A stretch of DNA of 64,000 nt from Streptomyces sp. RKAG293 (GCF_023701745.1 NZ_JAJOZB010000001.1:9037001-9101000), one strand, 5' to 3'; shown: positions 34,755-43,861, counted from the stretch's first letter. The notes: generated by a model not told the origin, from the letters alone. A program made the numbers and translations.

Positions 34755-35318
34755 TTAGCGGGAGATACCGATGCGGGAGTGAGTCCACTTGGAGGAGCTG
34801 TTGCTCACGTAGTCGTTGTAGTTCCACCACGTGTAGGTGGTGGTGTCCGGCCACGGGTCGGCCACGGCGATGGTGCTGTTCGACGTGTCGAAGCCGTAGA
34901 CCACGTTCATGTGGCCGCCGCCGGCCGTCCACCCGATGCGGGCGCCGATCGGCCGGGCCGCCTTGACGTCGGTGTACACCTGGTTGAAGGTGGCCGCGCT
35001 GCTCAGGCCCGAGCCGGTGTGGGCCATGCCGAGGCTGCTCCAGCCCTTGGCCATGTCGTCGAGCGTGGCGGGCTGGTTGTTGCAGCCGTAGTAGGGCTGG
35101 GCCCGGTTGCAGAAGTCCGTCTGTGTGGAGTCGAAGCCCTGGAACTTGGCGATGGTCAGTCCAGAGGCGACCCAGCACCACTGGGTCTTCTCCTGTTTCA
35201 GCATGCTGATGGTGTCCTGGCCCGCTTCCGCGTGAGCCGTGCCTCCCGCGGTCGCGAGCGATCCCAACGCGCACAGCGCGATGGCCGACGCCGTGGTTCC
35301 GTACCTGAACCTGCCCAT
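34755..35318 (-). CDS. Secreted papain-like cysteine protease
   Basis: A 187-residue preprotein with a Sec signal peptide (about 1-31, ending GGTAHAEAG). The mature domain has the papain-like motif QEKTQWCWVASGL with the nucleophile Cys, a GARIGWTAGGGHMNVVYGFD segment with the catalytic His, and VADPWP supplying the third residue, as in the C39/AvrRpt2-like papain-fold family. FCNRAQPYYGCNNQ suggests a disulfide. Start ATG 35318 with GGAAGG upstream. It is the first gene of an operon with the anchored protein that follows; that protein could be substrate, inhibitor or partner (inference). Confidence 0.85.
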   Translation of the reverse strand: MGRFRYGTTASAIALCALGSLATAGGTAHAEAGQDTISMLKQEKTQWCWVASGLTIAKFQGFDSTQTDFCNRAQPYYGCNNQPATLDDMAKGWSSLGMAHTGSGLSSAATFNQVYTDVKAARPIGARIGWTAGGGHMNVVYGFDTSNSTIAVADPWPDTTTYTWWNYNDYVSNSSSKWTHSRIGISR

Positions 35319-35416
35319 TTTCCTGCCTTCCCTTGATGGGTGCAACGAGATGAACGGGGCGAACTGGCAAGAATATGACAGCGCATCATGTCCGGGACAT
35401 ATAGAGGTCTCACGGG

Positions 35417-35444
35417 AAATTGCCCCATAATGATTAATTGTCAG
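35417..35444 (-). promoter_or_regulatory. Candidate promoter of the protease operon
   Basis: The minus strand shows CTGACA (35444-35439) followed by AATTAATCAT and, 16 bases on, CAATTT (35422-35417). This is an unusually AT-rich patch 100-125 bases upstream of the protease start. The -35 region is a near-consensus match; the -10 is weak. Confidence 0.35.
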
Positions 35445-35704
35445 GTAATGGCATGAATAGGACACTTGCTGCTCGCATCTATCTGCCGAGACGGGGTGTG
35501 ATGCCCCCAACCGGCCGCCTTGGGCGGGCTCCAGGTGCTCCCTGGACGGGCGGGGCAGCACTGGAGCGGGGCCCGCCGGGGAGCGGGCCCTTGTGGCTCA
35601 GGGTCTGTTCCCGGCCTCGGCACCCCCGGGTTGCAGAACTCGCGGGGCCGGCCCGTGGAGTCGGGCAGGGGCTGGGCGCAGGCGGGGCAGTGGCGTACTG
35701 ACCG

Positions 35705-35938
35705 CTACGAACGCAGCGGAGAACCTCGGGGCCGCCGCAACCACCTCACGGGGCCGGATCGACACCCCGACCGACGCCACAGCGACCTTCCCCGCTGGAT
35801 GAAGCGCCTTACCAGCGCTGACTTCCCGATTCCGGCTTCACCCGACACCAGGGCGATCCGGCCACCCGAACCGGTCTCCGCGAGCCCGCGGTCCAGGTCG
35901 GTGAGCAGGGACGAACGCTCCAACAGCTCAGAGGCCAA
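35705..35938 (-). pseudogene. N-terminal fragment of a LAL-type LuxR regulator
   Basis: The 77-codon frame begins MASELLERSSLLTDLDRG and continues RIALVSGEAGIGKSALVRRF, a textbook Walker A N-terminus of large ATP-binding LuxR (LAL) regulators, which normally run to about 900 residues. After VRRF the similarity ends and the frame soon stops. No NB-ARC, TPR or C-terminal LuxR HTH is seen nearby. A truncated regulator gene, lying directly upstream of the lanthipeptide cluster and pointing away from it. Confidence 0.7.
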
Positions 35939-36144
35939 GCTCCACCACAGAGCCGTCCGGGGAGCCTCGCTCCGGCATTCCGTTCACACCGCCCGACATC
36001 ATCAGGCACCCGCAAGGCCGAGGTCGTCCGGTCCGCTGAGCGGACCGGTGCGCGACAGCCGCCCGTACGCCGTCCCATGCTTCTGGTCGGCAGCCCGCCA
36101 CCGGCCAACGCGGTGGGGGCGCCGTCGAACCGGGGGTGTCACCA

Positions 36145-38823
36145 GTGATCCGCGATCACCACATCTACGCCGGGGCCGATCCGCACTTCTATGACCGGCC
36201 CGACCGCGCCGCACAGGGGCGTTTCGCCGCCGCCGACCGGCCGGTGCCGTCCGGTTGGCGCCGCGTGGAGCAGGAGACCTGGATTCATCTGACGCCCACC
36301 GGGGCTCGACTGCCCGACCAGGGCTGGAAGATCCACGTCTCCGCGACGACCGAGGACGCGGCCGAGGTCATCGACCTGGTCAGCGCGTACTGCGTGAAGC
36401 ACGCGGTGGCCCACAAGTTCCTCGCCGGACCGCGGATCCACCTGCTCAACAACAGCAAGTACGCCCGCCGAGGCAGCAGCGGCAAGCTGCTCGCGCTCTA
36501 CCCCACCGGCAGCGGGCACCTGCGGCGGATCCTGGACACGCTTGGTCCGCTGCTGGCCGGCCGCCGAGGCCCGTACATCCTGGGTGACCTGCGCTGGCAC
36601 GACGGACCGCTCTACCTGCGCTACGGCGGCTTCGCCGAGCGCTGGTGCACCAACGAGGACGGCGATCGTGTGTTGGCCATCGCCCGGCCGGACGGCACCC
36701 TGGTCCCGGACCGCCGCGACCCGTTCTTCCGGCTGCCGGACTGGCTGACGCCGCCGGACTGTGTCGCAGCCCAACTGCGCGCCGACGAAGCCGCCAGCGA
36801 GGGAGTGCACCTGCCGTACCGCATCGAGCGTGCTCTGCACTTCTCCAACGGCGGTGGCGTCTATCTGGCGCGCGACGAGAAGACCGGCCGCAACGTGGTG
36901 CTGCGCGAAGCGCGCCCGCTGGCCGGGCTGGACGGCGCGGGAGTGGACGCGGTCAGCCGGCTGCGCCAAGAGGCCGCGGCCCTCAAAGCCCTGGACGGGC
37001 TCGACTTCGTGCCGCGGCTGCTCGACCGGTTCACCGTCTGGGAGCACCACTACCTGGCGGAGGAGTACATCGAGGGCATCGACCTGCGGCAGTTCCTGGC
37101 GCACGAAAACCCCATGACCCGGCCGGATCCGTCGCCGGAGCGCGTCGCCCGCTACACCGCCCGCGTTGTCGACATCACCGACCAGCTCCAGCGCGCCCTC
37201 GACGCCATCCACCAGCGCGGATACGTCTTCGGCGATCTGCATCTGGCCAACGTGCTGCTCCGCCCGGACGGGCGGGTCTGCCTGATCGACTTCGAGGTCG
37301 CCCACCGCCCCGGTATCGACCCGCCGCCCGCCATGGGCTGCCCGGGCTTCATAGCCCCGCACGCCGTCACGGGCACCGACCGCGACCAGTACGCCCTGGA
37401 CAGCATGCGTCTCGCGCTGTTCCTGCCGCTCACGGTGCTGTTGGACCTGGACCCCGGCAAGGTGGACGAGTTCAGCGACGCGATGGCCGGCCTGTTCCCG
37501 GTGCCGCGCGGCTACACCGCGCAGGTCCGACGGGGCCTGCGCCGTCCAGGACCCCAACGTCCTTCCGTGGCAGAACTGTTCACCGGTGAGTCAACCGCCG
37601 CCCTGCGCACCGCACTCGGCCGCTCCATCAGCGCCTGCGCCACCCCGGCACGCGCCGACCGGCTCTTCCCGGGCGATCCCAGCGCCCTGCACGACGGCGG
37701 CTACACCCTGGCCCACGGCGCGGCCGGTGTCCTGTACGCGCTGGCCGTCACCGGGCAGCCGGTGGACGAGGAGCACACGCAATGGCTCTGCAACACCGTA
37801 CGCCGCACGGACATCGCGCGCCCCGGCCTGTACGACGGGCTGCACGGCGCGGCGCTGGCGCTGCACGTGCTCGGCCGGCGTTCCGAGGCCTTCGACACCC
37901 TGGCCAGGGCGGTCGACGCCACCGGCGCCGACCTGCCGCCGGCACTGCACGACGGCTTGGCCGGTGTCGGTTCGGCCCTGCTCCAGCTCGCGGAACTGAC
38001 CGGAGACGGAGGGCTGCGCGACGAGCTGCACTGCGTCACGGAGCTGCTCACGAACCGTCTCCAGGCCGATGCGACGACCCGCCACGCCACGGACGCCGGA
38101 CCTGCCGCGGCCGGTACTCCGGGCGGCCGGGCCGGGCTGATGCACGGGAGCACCGGTACGGCGGCCTTCCTCCTCCAGCTGTACGAGTCCGGCCGCGACC
38201 CCGCCCACCTCGACCTCGCCGCGACCGCCCTGCGGGCCGACCTCGCCCACTGCCACACCAGCGAGGACGGCGCCGTCAACCTGCGGGACGGCGCGCGAAT
38301 GCTGCCCTATCTCGCCGCGGGCGGCAGTGGCATCGGCCTGGTGCTGGGGCACTACCTGCGTCACCGGCACGATGAGAAGTTCGCGACCGCGCTGCGCGGC
38401 ATCCTGCTGGCGGCTCGCGCCCAATTCGTGCTGTGCGGCGGGCTGTTCAACGGCCGGGCCGGACTGCTGGCCGTACTGGCCGCGCACAGCCCGCAGTCGG
38501 ACCCCGCGCCGGCGCGCCACCAGCGGCTGCTCGCCTGGCACGCTGTTCCCGGCCCCGACGGCCCGGCCTTCCCCGGGGACCAGCTCTACCGGCTGTCCAC
38601 CGACCTCGCCACCGGAACCGCCGGGGTGCTGCTGGCCCTGCACGCCGCGAGCGGCGCTCCGCTGAGGCTGCCCGGCCTGCCCCACCTGACCCGCACCGGA
38701 CGGAGCGGGCCGCCGGCCCCGAGCGGCCCACTGGGCCGGGGTGCCGCCGCCGGCGTGGCCCGTCCGCCCGGCCCGCACGCCTCCGCAGGCGGGCCGCTCC
38801 CCGCACCGAGCCCGGTGCACTGA
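36145..38823 (+). CDS. Class III lanthipeptide synthetase (LanKC)
   Basis: An 892-residue three-domain enzyme. An N-terminal phosphoSer/Thr lyase region (1-220) leads into a kinase domain (about 225-500) with VVLREARP, the catalytic loop FGDLHLANVLL (about 362-372) and metal-binding IDFEVA (about 378). The C-terminal third is LanC-like with LAHGAAG, GLHGAAL, MHGSTGTAAF and LCGGLFNGRAG repeats, but the Cys/Cys/His zinc ligands of LanC and class IV enzymes are missing, which marks class III. The enzyme phosphorylates Ser/Thr of the precursor, eliminates phosphate and closes (methyl)lanthionine or labionin rings. GTG 36145, with GGGGG upstream, or GTG 36136. Confidence 0.93.
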   Translation: MIRDHHIYAGADPHFYDRPDRAAQGRFAAADRPVPSGWRRVEQETWIHLTPTGARLPDQGWKIHVSATTEDAAEVIDLVSAYCVKHAVAHKFLAGPRIHLLNNSKYARRGSSGKLLALYPTGSGHLRRILDTLGPLLAGRRGPYILGDLRWHDGPLYLRYGGFAERWCTNEDGDRVLAIARPDGTLVPDRRDPFFRLPDWLTPPDCVAAQLRADEAASEGVHLPYRIERALHFSNGGGVYLARDEKTGRNVVLREARPLAGLDGAGVDAVSRLRQEAAALKALDGLDFVPRLLDRFTVWEHHYLAEEYIEGIDLRQFLAHENPMTRPDPSPERVARYTARVVDITDQLQRALDAIHQRGYVFGDLHLANVLLRPDGRVCLIDFEVAHRPGIDPPPAMGCPGFIAPHAVTGTDRDQYALDSMRLALFLPLTVLLDLDPGKVDEFSDAMAGLFPVPRGYTAQVRRGLRRPGPQRPSVAELFTGESTAALRTALGRSISACATPARADRLFPGDPSALHDGGYTLAHGAAGVLYALAVTGQPVDEEHTQWLCNTVRRTDIARPGLYDGLHGAALALHVLGRRSEAFDTLARAVDATGADLPPALHDGLAGVGSALLQLAELTGDGGLRDELHCVTELLTNRLQADATTRHATDAGPAAAGTPGGRAGLMHGSTGTAAFLLQLYESGRDPAHLDLAATALRADLAHCHTSEDGAVNLRDGARMLPYLAAGGSGIGLVLGHYLRHRHDEKFATALRGILLAARAQFVLCGGLFNGRAGLLAVLAAHSPQSDPAPARHQRLLAWHAVPGPDGPAFPGDQLYRLSTDLATGTAGVLLALHAASGAPLRLPGLPHLTRTGRSGPPAPSGPLGRGAAAGVARPPGPHASAGGPLPAPSPVH

Positions 38824-38896
38824 CCCTCAGGGGTCCTCAGAACTCCCCGACGACCGTCGGAGAGAGCACATTTCCATCACCCAAGGAGTCACCGTC

Positions 38897-39019
38897 ATGT
38901 CCGAGATCCTCGAGCTCCAGAACCTGTCCGTGAACGAGCCGGAAGGCAGCGAGCTGGCCGGCTGGAGCACCATCAGCAACCACTGCAACGACACCAAGCC
39001 GACCCTCGCTGTCCTCTGA
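38897..39019 (+). CDS. Class III lanthipeptide precursor peptide
   Basis: A 40-residue precursor. The leader has the class III recognition motif ILELQNL (residues 4-10) and acidic residues up to Glu19. The core contains one Cys only, in W-S-T-I-S-N-H-C: Ser24-x-x-Ser27-x-x-Cys30, the minimal labionin/lanthionine pattern. Thr33 and Thr36 could also be dehydrated, and the tail ends AVL. So the product should have a single labionin or a single small ring near its N-terminus and a linear C-terminal tail. It lies 74 bases after the synthetase with AAGGAG upstream. I do not recognise the peptide. Confidence 0.88.
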   Translation: MSEILELQNLSVNEPEGSELAGWSTISNHCNDTKPTLAVL

Positions 39020-39037
39020 TCCACCCCGAACCGCCTG

Positions 39038-39073
39038 CCGGGCGGCCGGTATCCCCGGATACCGGCCGCCCGG
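39038..39073 (+). terminator. Hairpin between precursor and exporter genes
   Basis: CCGGGCGGCCGGTAT (39038-39052) pairs perfectly with 39059-39073 around six bases, starting 19 bases after the precursor stop. Likely a partial terminator or mRNA stabiliser that raises precursor expression over the exporter. Confidence 0.75.
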
Positions 39074-39112
39074 TCGTGGCCCGTGCCGTGCACCGTCCGA
39101 GGAGAGGCCGTC

Positions 39113-40393
39113 GTGGAAGACGCCGCGTCAACCCCGCTTCACCGCAACCGTGACTACCAGCGCCTGTGGACAGCGCACGCCCTCTCCGCATTCGGCTCGC
39201 AGGCTTCGTACATCGCACTGCCCCTGGTACTGCTCGCATCCACGCACTCCGTCACCGACTTCGGCCTCGTCACCTTCGCCGAGACCGCCGCGTCCCTGCT
39301 CGCCGGCCTGCCTGCGGGCGTCCTCGTCGACCGGCTGCCGCGCAAGGCGGTGCTGCTCGCCTGCGACGTGACGCGGGCGCTCGCGTTCACCGCCTTCACC
39401 TTCGCTGTGGTGCTGCACCAGGTGTCGCTGCTTCCGGCCGTGCTGCTCGCGGTGGTCAACAGCGTGCTCAGCGCTCCGTTCGGCCCCGCCGCCTCCGCCG
39501 CGCTGCGGCACGTCGTACCCCCCGGGCAACTCATGACGGCCGTCTCGCTGAGCCAGGCACGTGCCGCGGCCGTCACGCTGGCCGGCCCGATGCTGGGGGC
39601 CCTGCTCTACACCATCGCGCCTGCGCTGCCGTTCATCGTCGACGCGGCGTCGTACATTGCGTCCGCCGCCTGCCTCCTGGGGGTCCGGCTGCCACGCGAG
39701 GCCCCCGGTGACGGCCCGACGGCCCGGCCCGCGTTCCTGCGCGACCTGACGACCGGTCTTGCCGAGGTACGCCGCAGCCCGTTCCTGCGATACACCCTGG
39801 TCAACGCCGCCATTGTGAACTTCGCCTTCAGCGGCATCGTCCTGGTGCTGATCGCCCAGGGCTCGACGAGCAGCGGAGCAGGCTTCCACAACGGCCTCAT
39901 CATCGCCATGTCGGGGGCCGGCAACCTGCTGGGCTCGCTCGCCAGCCCCCGCGCCGGCAGAACGCTCTCGCCGCGCACTCTGGTACTCGCCGTCTGCTGG
40001 AGTACCGCCGCACTGACCCCACTGCTGGCCCTCGACGCCGGGCTGCCGGCCACGGTCCTCATCATCACCCTGTGCAGTCTGGCGACTCCGGCGGCCAACA
40101 CGGTGATCTCCGCCGCGATGCTGCACAGCATCCCCGACCACCTCCAGGGCCGGGTGCAGACCGCGTGCGGCATCATCCCGGCGCTGATCATGCCCTTCGG
40201 GCCACTGACGGCGAGTGTGCTCCTCAATACCTTCCCCCCCGCCACCGCACTCCTCGCCAACGCCGCACTGCTGGCCGCGCTCGCGCTCTACAGCACGCTC
40301 GGCGGCAGCCTGCGCCACATCCCCGACCTCCGGAAGCAGCCCCTGGCGGCCCAGCCCGCCCCATCACCACCGCAGCCGGCCGAGGCGGACTGA
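39113..40393 (+). CDS. MFS transporter of the lanthipeptide cluster
   Basis: A 426-residue MFS protein with about twelve membrane helices. The N-terminus RDYQRLWTAHALSAFGSQASYIALPLVLL and the loop GVLVDRLPRKAVLLACDV are typical of the MFS exporter branch often found with RiPP clusters; export of the modified peptide is the likely role. GTG 39113 follows GGAGAGG. It is third in the synthetase-precursor-exporter order and is separated from the precursor by a hairpin. No protease gene for leader removal is present, so a general cellular protease may do it. Confidence 0.88.
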   Translation: MEDAASTPLHRNRDYQRLWTAHALSAFGSQASYIALPLVLLASTHSVTDFGLVTFAETAASLLAGLPAGVLVDRLPRKAVLLACDVTRALAFTAFTFAVVLHQVSLLPAVLLAVVNSVLSAPFGPAASAALRHVVPPGQLMTAVSLSQARAAAVTLAGPMLGALLYTIAPALPFIVDAASYIASAACLLGVRLPREAPGDGPTARPAFLRDLTTGLAEVRRSPFLRYTLVNAAIVNFAFSGIVLVLIAQGSTSSGAGFHNGLIIAMSGAGNLLGSLASPRAGRTLSPRTLVLAVCWSTAALTPLLALDAGLPATVLIITLCSLATPAANTVISAAMLHSIPDHLQGRVQTACGIIPALIMPFGPLTASVLLNTFPPATALLANAALLAALALYSTLGGSLRHIPDLRKQPLAAQPAPSPPQPAEAD

Positions 40394-40478
40394 CGGCGCG
40401 ACGGACGGCCCACACTCAAGAAGCAGAGCGTTTGCGGACGAAGCAGGACTGGGGCCCTGCCTCAGACGGCGATGTTTC

Positions 40479-40650
40479 CTATCCGCTCGTCGTCGAGTCC
40501 GTTCGACGCTCATAGCGCGAACGTGCGAGGTAGTGGGCTTGGCGGAGCAGCTCGCGGACTGCCGCATCGGTCCGCCGGCCCGGATTCACCACCGCGAGCC
40601 AGCCAACGGATCCGTGGACGGGGTGTGCGATCACAGCATCGGTGACGCGG
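40479..40650 (-). pseudogene. C-terminal fragment of a DUF6194-like gene
   Basis: The last 55 codons of a minus-strand frame read DAVIAHPVHGSVGWLAVVNPGRR and RELLRQAHYLARSRYERR, which I recall as the C-terminus of DUF6194 proteins (normally about 150 residues). Upstream of this block the frame becomes Arg-rich and unrelated, and the plus strand there looks equally coding. The 5' two-thirds are therefore missing. Confidence 0.55.
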
Positions 40651-41009
40651 ACGCGCGCCCGCATCCGCGCCGAGATGGTCCGCGCGGTCGAGCCGGCCGC
40701 CACTCCTCGGGGCCGCGGCGCGCGCAGCCGTGTCCGCGCTGACCGTACGGGCAGCGCGGACACGGCCCTGCAACTCCTCAGGGAGGCGCACGGTGAGTTG
40801 GACACCGGCCCCAGGCCGTCCGCGGCCTTCCTGGATGCCTCCGGCAGGGTCGCCCCGACCGCGGAGTACGCCGCGGTCGGGGCCCATGTGCCCTCTGCCG
40901 CCCAGCAGTTCGCAGCCATGGCTGTACAGACCGCAGCCCGCCTTGTCCGCGGCCGCGGAGCTGTCGCCGGCGCAGTGCGTGCTGTACGCGGGCGTTGCCG
41001 GGCCCTGCG
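40651..41009. other. Rearranged stretch beside the DUF6194 fragment
   Basis: A plus-strand frame from about 40756 to 40960 (LQLLREAHGELDTGPRPSA, then FLDASGRVAPTAEYAAVGAH) has coding-like composition but no valid start, upstream homology or recognisable family. It is probably another gene fragment. No terminator for the subtilase gene is obvious here. Confidence 0.4.
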
Positions 41010-42809
41010 CTAGAAGGTCAGGTTCCAGGCGTCGATCTTGCCTGTGTCGGAGGCGGCGTTGTCGTTGACGCGCAGCTTCCAGGTGCCGTTCGCGACCTCC
41101 GAGGAGGCGTTCACGGTGTAGGTCTGGGCGATGTTGTCGGCGCTGCCGCCGGCGTGGTTGTGCAGCGTGTAGACGGTGCCGTCCGGCGCCACCAGGTCGA
41201 CCTTCAGGTCACCGATGTAGGTGTGCTTGATGTCCACACCCACCTTGAGGGTGGCCGGGGCGTTGCCGGTCACGCCGGTGACGGCGATCGGGCTCTCCAC
41301 GGTCGCGTTGTCGTTGATGGCGAAGTCCGCGAGGTTCTCGAAGTACTTGCCGGGCGGCGGGGTGGTCCCGACGGCCTTGAGGGCGTCGACCTGTCCCTCG
41401 CCGAAGAACGAGTTGTTTGCCGTCGTGCCCGTGCAGCGGCTGTCCGAGGGACAGGCGATGTCGTTGGCCAGGGCGGCCAGCTTGGCGCGGATCTGCGCCG
41501 GGGTGATGCCCGGGTTGGCGCTGGCGATGAGTGCCGCCACGCCGACCACGTGCGGGGTGGCCATCGAGGTGCCGCTCTTGCTGCCGTAGCCGCCGCCGGG
41601 GACGGTGGAGTACACGTTGCTGCCCGGCGCCGCGACGTCGATGACGCCCTGCCCGTAGTTGGAGAACGAGGCCTTGGTGACGCCCGTGCCGTTGGCCGCG
41701 ACCGTGACCACGCCCGGCAGCTCGGTCGGGATGTCGAGGCAGGCGTTGGTGATGGTGCGGGTGACCGGCGTCGAGTCGTTCGGGCTCGCGGAGTCGGTCG
41801 TCTTGTGGGCGAGATCGTAGTTCTCGTTGCCCGCGGCGGCGATCTGGAGGGAGCCCTTGCCCTCGGCGTACTCCTGGGCGCGCTTGACGCCCTCGATGAT
41901 GGCGGCCTGGTCGATGTTGTCCGGGCAGTTGAACTGCCACGGGTCCGTGTAATAGCTGTTATTGGTGACCTTGAAGCCGTGGTCACCGGCCCAGACGAAG
42001 CCGCAGATGGTGTTCTCGGCGAAGAAGAAAGAGTTGCCCGGCTCGGCGACCCGGACCGCGGAGATCCTCACCCCGGGGGCCACGCCGACGACGCCCTTGC
42101 CGTTCTTGGCCGCGGCGATGGTGCCCGCTACGTGGGTGCCGTGTGTGTCGACGTCCCGCCAGGCGCCGACACGGGTGTCGGGCTTGCCGTAGGCGCAGGA
42201 GACCGAGTCGGCCGCGTCGAAGTTGGGCGCCAGGTCCTGGTGCTGGTCGTCCACACCGGTGTCCAGGATGCCGACCTTGACTGAGGCGGAGCCCGGGTTC
42301 ACGGCCCAGGCCTGGTCGGCCTTGATCTGGCTCATGTCGGCCCGGACCGGTTCTCCGGCCGGGGTCGAGGCCTGAGCCGGATTGGCCGGGAGCGCCGGGT
42401 TGTAGGCGTCGGCCGGGACGTCCGAGGTGCGCGTGGCGCCGACCTGCTGCACGCCGGCGACGCCGCGCATGGTGGCGGCGAATCCGCTGGACGCCGAGTG
42501 GGCGACGATCACGCCGATGGCGTCGAAGTTCGAGAAGACGGTGCCACCGTTGGCCGCGATCGCGGAGCGGACCGCCGAACTGTCACCGGGGGCGGTGATC
42601 ACGAGGTAGGCACGCGTGCCGGCCACCCAGGTCGCACTCTGGGAAGCCGGCACGGCGCCCGGAACGTGGGCCTTGGCGGCCGGCGCGGTGGAGGGGGCGA
42701 CGGGGAGGGTGCCCGCGAGGGCGCCCGTGGCGCCGAACGCGAGGGCGGCGCCGAGCGTGGCCGCCAGCACCAGCGTGCGTCTGGGGCGGCTGGATATGTG
42801 GGGTATCAA
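41010..42809 (-). CDS. Secreted subtilisin-like serine protease (S8) with C-terminal P domain
   Basis: A 599-residue preproprotein. The signal peptide spans about 8-32, then an I9-like propeptide runs to about 165. The catalytic domain has Asp183 (GILDTGVDD), His223 (DTHGTHVAGT), oxyanion Asn near 284 and Ser415 (KSGTSMATPH). The last 90 residues form a proprotein-convertase P-like beta domain (FINDN... to GKIDAWNLTF). It is an extracellular endopeptidase. The start is taken as the TTG at 42809, with GGAGG five bases upstream; no ATG or GTG is well placed, and upstream in-frame sequence is not signal-peptide-like. Single gene. Confidence 0.9.
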   Translation of the reverse strand: MIPHISSRPRRTLVLAATLGAALAFGATGALAGTLPVAPSTAPAAKAHVPGAVPASQSATWVAGTRAYLVITAPGDSSAVRSAIAANGGTVFSNFDAIGVIVAHSASSGFAATMRGVAGVQQVGATRTSDVPADAYNPALPANPAQASTPAGEPVRADMSQIKADQAWAVNPGSASVKVGILDTGVDDQHQDLAPNFDAADSVSCAYGKPDTRVGAWRDVDTHGTHVAGTIAAAKNGKGVVGVAPGVRISAVRVAEPGNSFFFAENTICGFVWAGDHGFKVTNNSYYTDPWQFNCPDNIDQAAIIEGVKRAQEYAEGKGSLQIAAAGNENYDLAHKTTDSASPNDSTPVTRTITNACLDIPTELPGVVTVAANGTGVTKASFSNYGQGVIDVAAPGSNVYSTVPGGGYGSKSGTSMATPHVVGVAALIASANPGITPAQIRAKLAALANDIACPSDSRCTGTTANNSFFGEGQVDALKAVGTTPPPGKYFENLADFAINDNATVESPIAVTGVTGNAPATLKVGVDIKHTYIGDLKVDLVAPDGTVYTLHNHAGGSADNIAQTYTVNASSEVANGTWKLRVNDNAASDTGKIDAWNLTF

Positions 42810-43229
42810 TGCGTCCTCCGGAGACGGCCCGGTCGTGCTGAGAGCACCGGCCGGGCCGTACGAAACGAGTGGTGAATGCAAGATGTCAGACGGGTCCTCC
42901 TGTACGGAAGTACCTTTCCGAGCCGCGACGTTATAGGGGAATGGCTGAAAAGCCCTGCTGGGGGTGCTGGCGCAGTGACGCAGTACCGGATGGCCACCAC
43001 CGAGCAGATGCACCGGGTGACCGCTCCCTGTGTGCGTATCGGGCAGACCTGGCGGCGGCTGCCCCGGTTGCGAGTTGAGGGGCCGGTCGACCGCATCACC
43101 CTGCCGCGGGCCGGATGGACCCGGGTGTGATTCCCCACGGCGTACGGCGTGCAACTCGCCGCACCCCATCAGAGGTGAGAGGGTGTCTCGTCCCGCACTT
43201 TCGTCCTGGATTGCCGGGTTGGGTCTGGT
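42810..43229. other. Intergenic stretch upstream of subtilase
   Basis: 420 bases. The part nearest the protease contains its ribosome site and, at 42930-42935, a minus-strand TATAAC-like element. The rest, up to the IS fragment, shows no gene. Confidence 0.45.
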
Positions 43230-43640
43230 TCATGCGCCGCGCCATGTTGGGGTGGATTCGCCGGTGAGTCTGCGGGTCATGAGGTTGATCATCGCGAGGT
43301 GGATCATGGCTTCGGAGCGGTGTGGGCGAGCTTCGTAGTCGCGGGTCGGTCGGCGGTGTTGCATGAGCCAGCCCAGGGTTCTCTCGACCGTCCACCGGCG
43401 CGGCAGCACGGTGAGTCCTCTGGTGTTGGGGTCGCGGCGGACGATGTGCATGTCGATGCCGAGGGCGGCGGCGTGTTCGATGAGTTGCTGGCGGTATCCG
43501 CCGTCAACCCAGGGTTTGCGGACGGTCGGATGCTCTGCTGCCACGTGCTCGATGAGGGCCTGGGCGGCGATCGAGTCCTGGCCGCTGGCCGCTGGCCGCG
43601 GTCACGAGCACCGCCAGTAGTAGGCCGACGGACACCTCCC
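43230..43640 (-). pseudogene. IS5-family transposase remnant with frameshift
   Basis: The C-terminal part is intact: PWVDGGYRQQLIEHAAALG, LPRRWTVERTLGWLMQHRR and AMIHLAMINLMTRRL are standard IS5 DDE-domain segments. Reading upstream, QDSIAAQALIEHVAAEHP is in frame, but VGLLLAVLVTAAS is in another frame. A tandem copy of the heptamer GGCCGCT at about 43580-43594 explains the shift. The N-terminal half of the transposase is absent, and no terminal inverted repeats are visible. A dead IS scrap. Confidence 0.8.
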
Positions 43641-43861
43641 GCTGATCAACGCCGGCAGCGCGGCCGGATCGGTCCGGTGTCCCGGACGCGCAGCCCCAGC
43701 ACCGGCCTGAGACCGGCTCCACCCGCCGTTCACCCGGTGCAGGGCCTGGCGCGACTACGCCGGCGCATCGCCGATCAACTGGCGAATCAGCTCAACCTTT
43801 CCCCGGGCTCGCAGATTTGGATAGGAGAAGGGCCGACCCAGTCCGAGGTGAAAGCGCAGAC

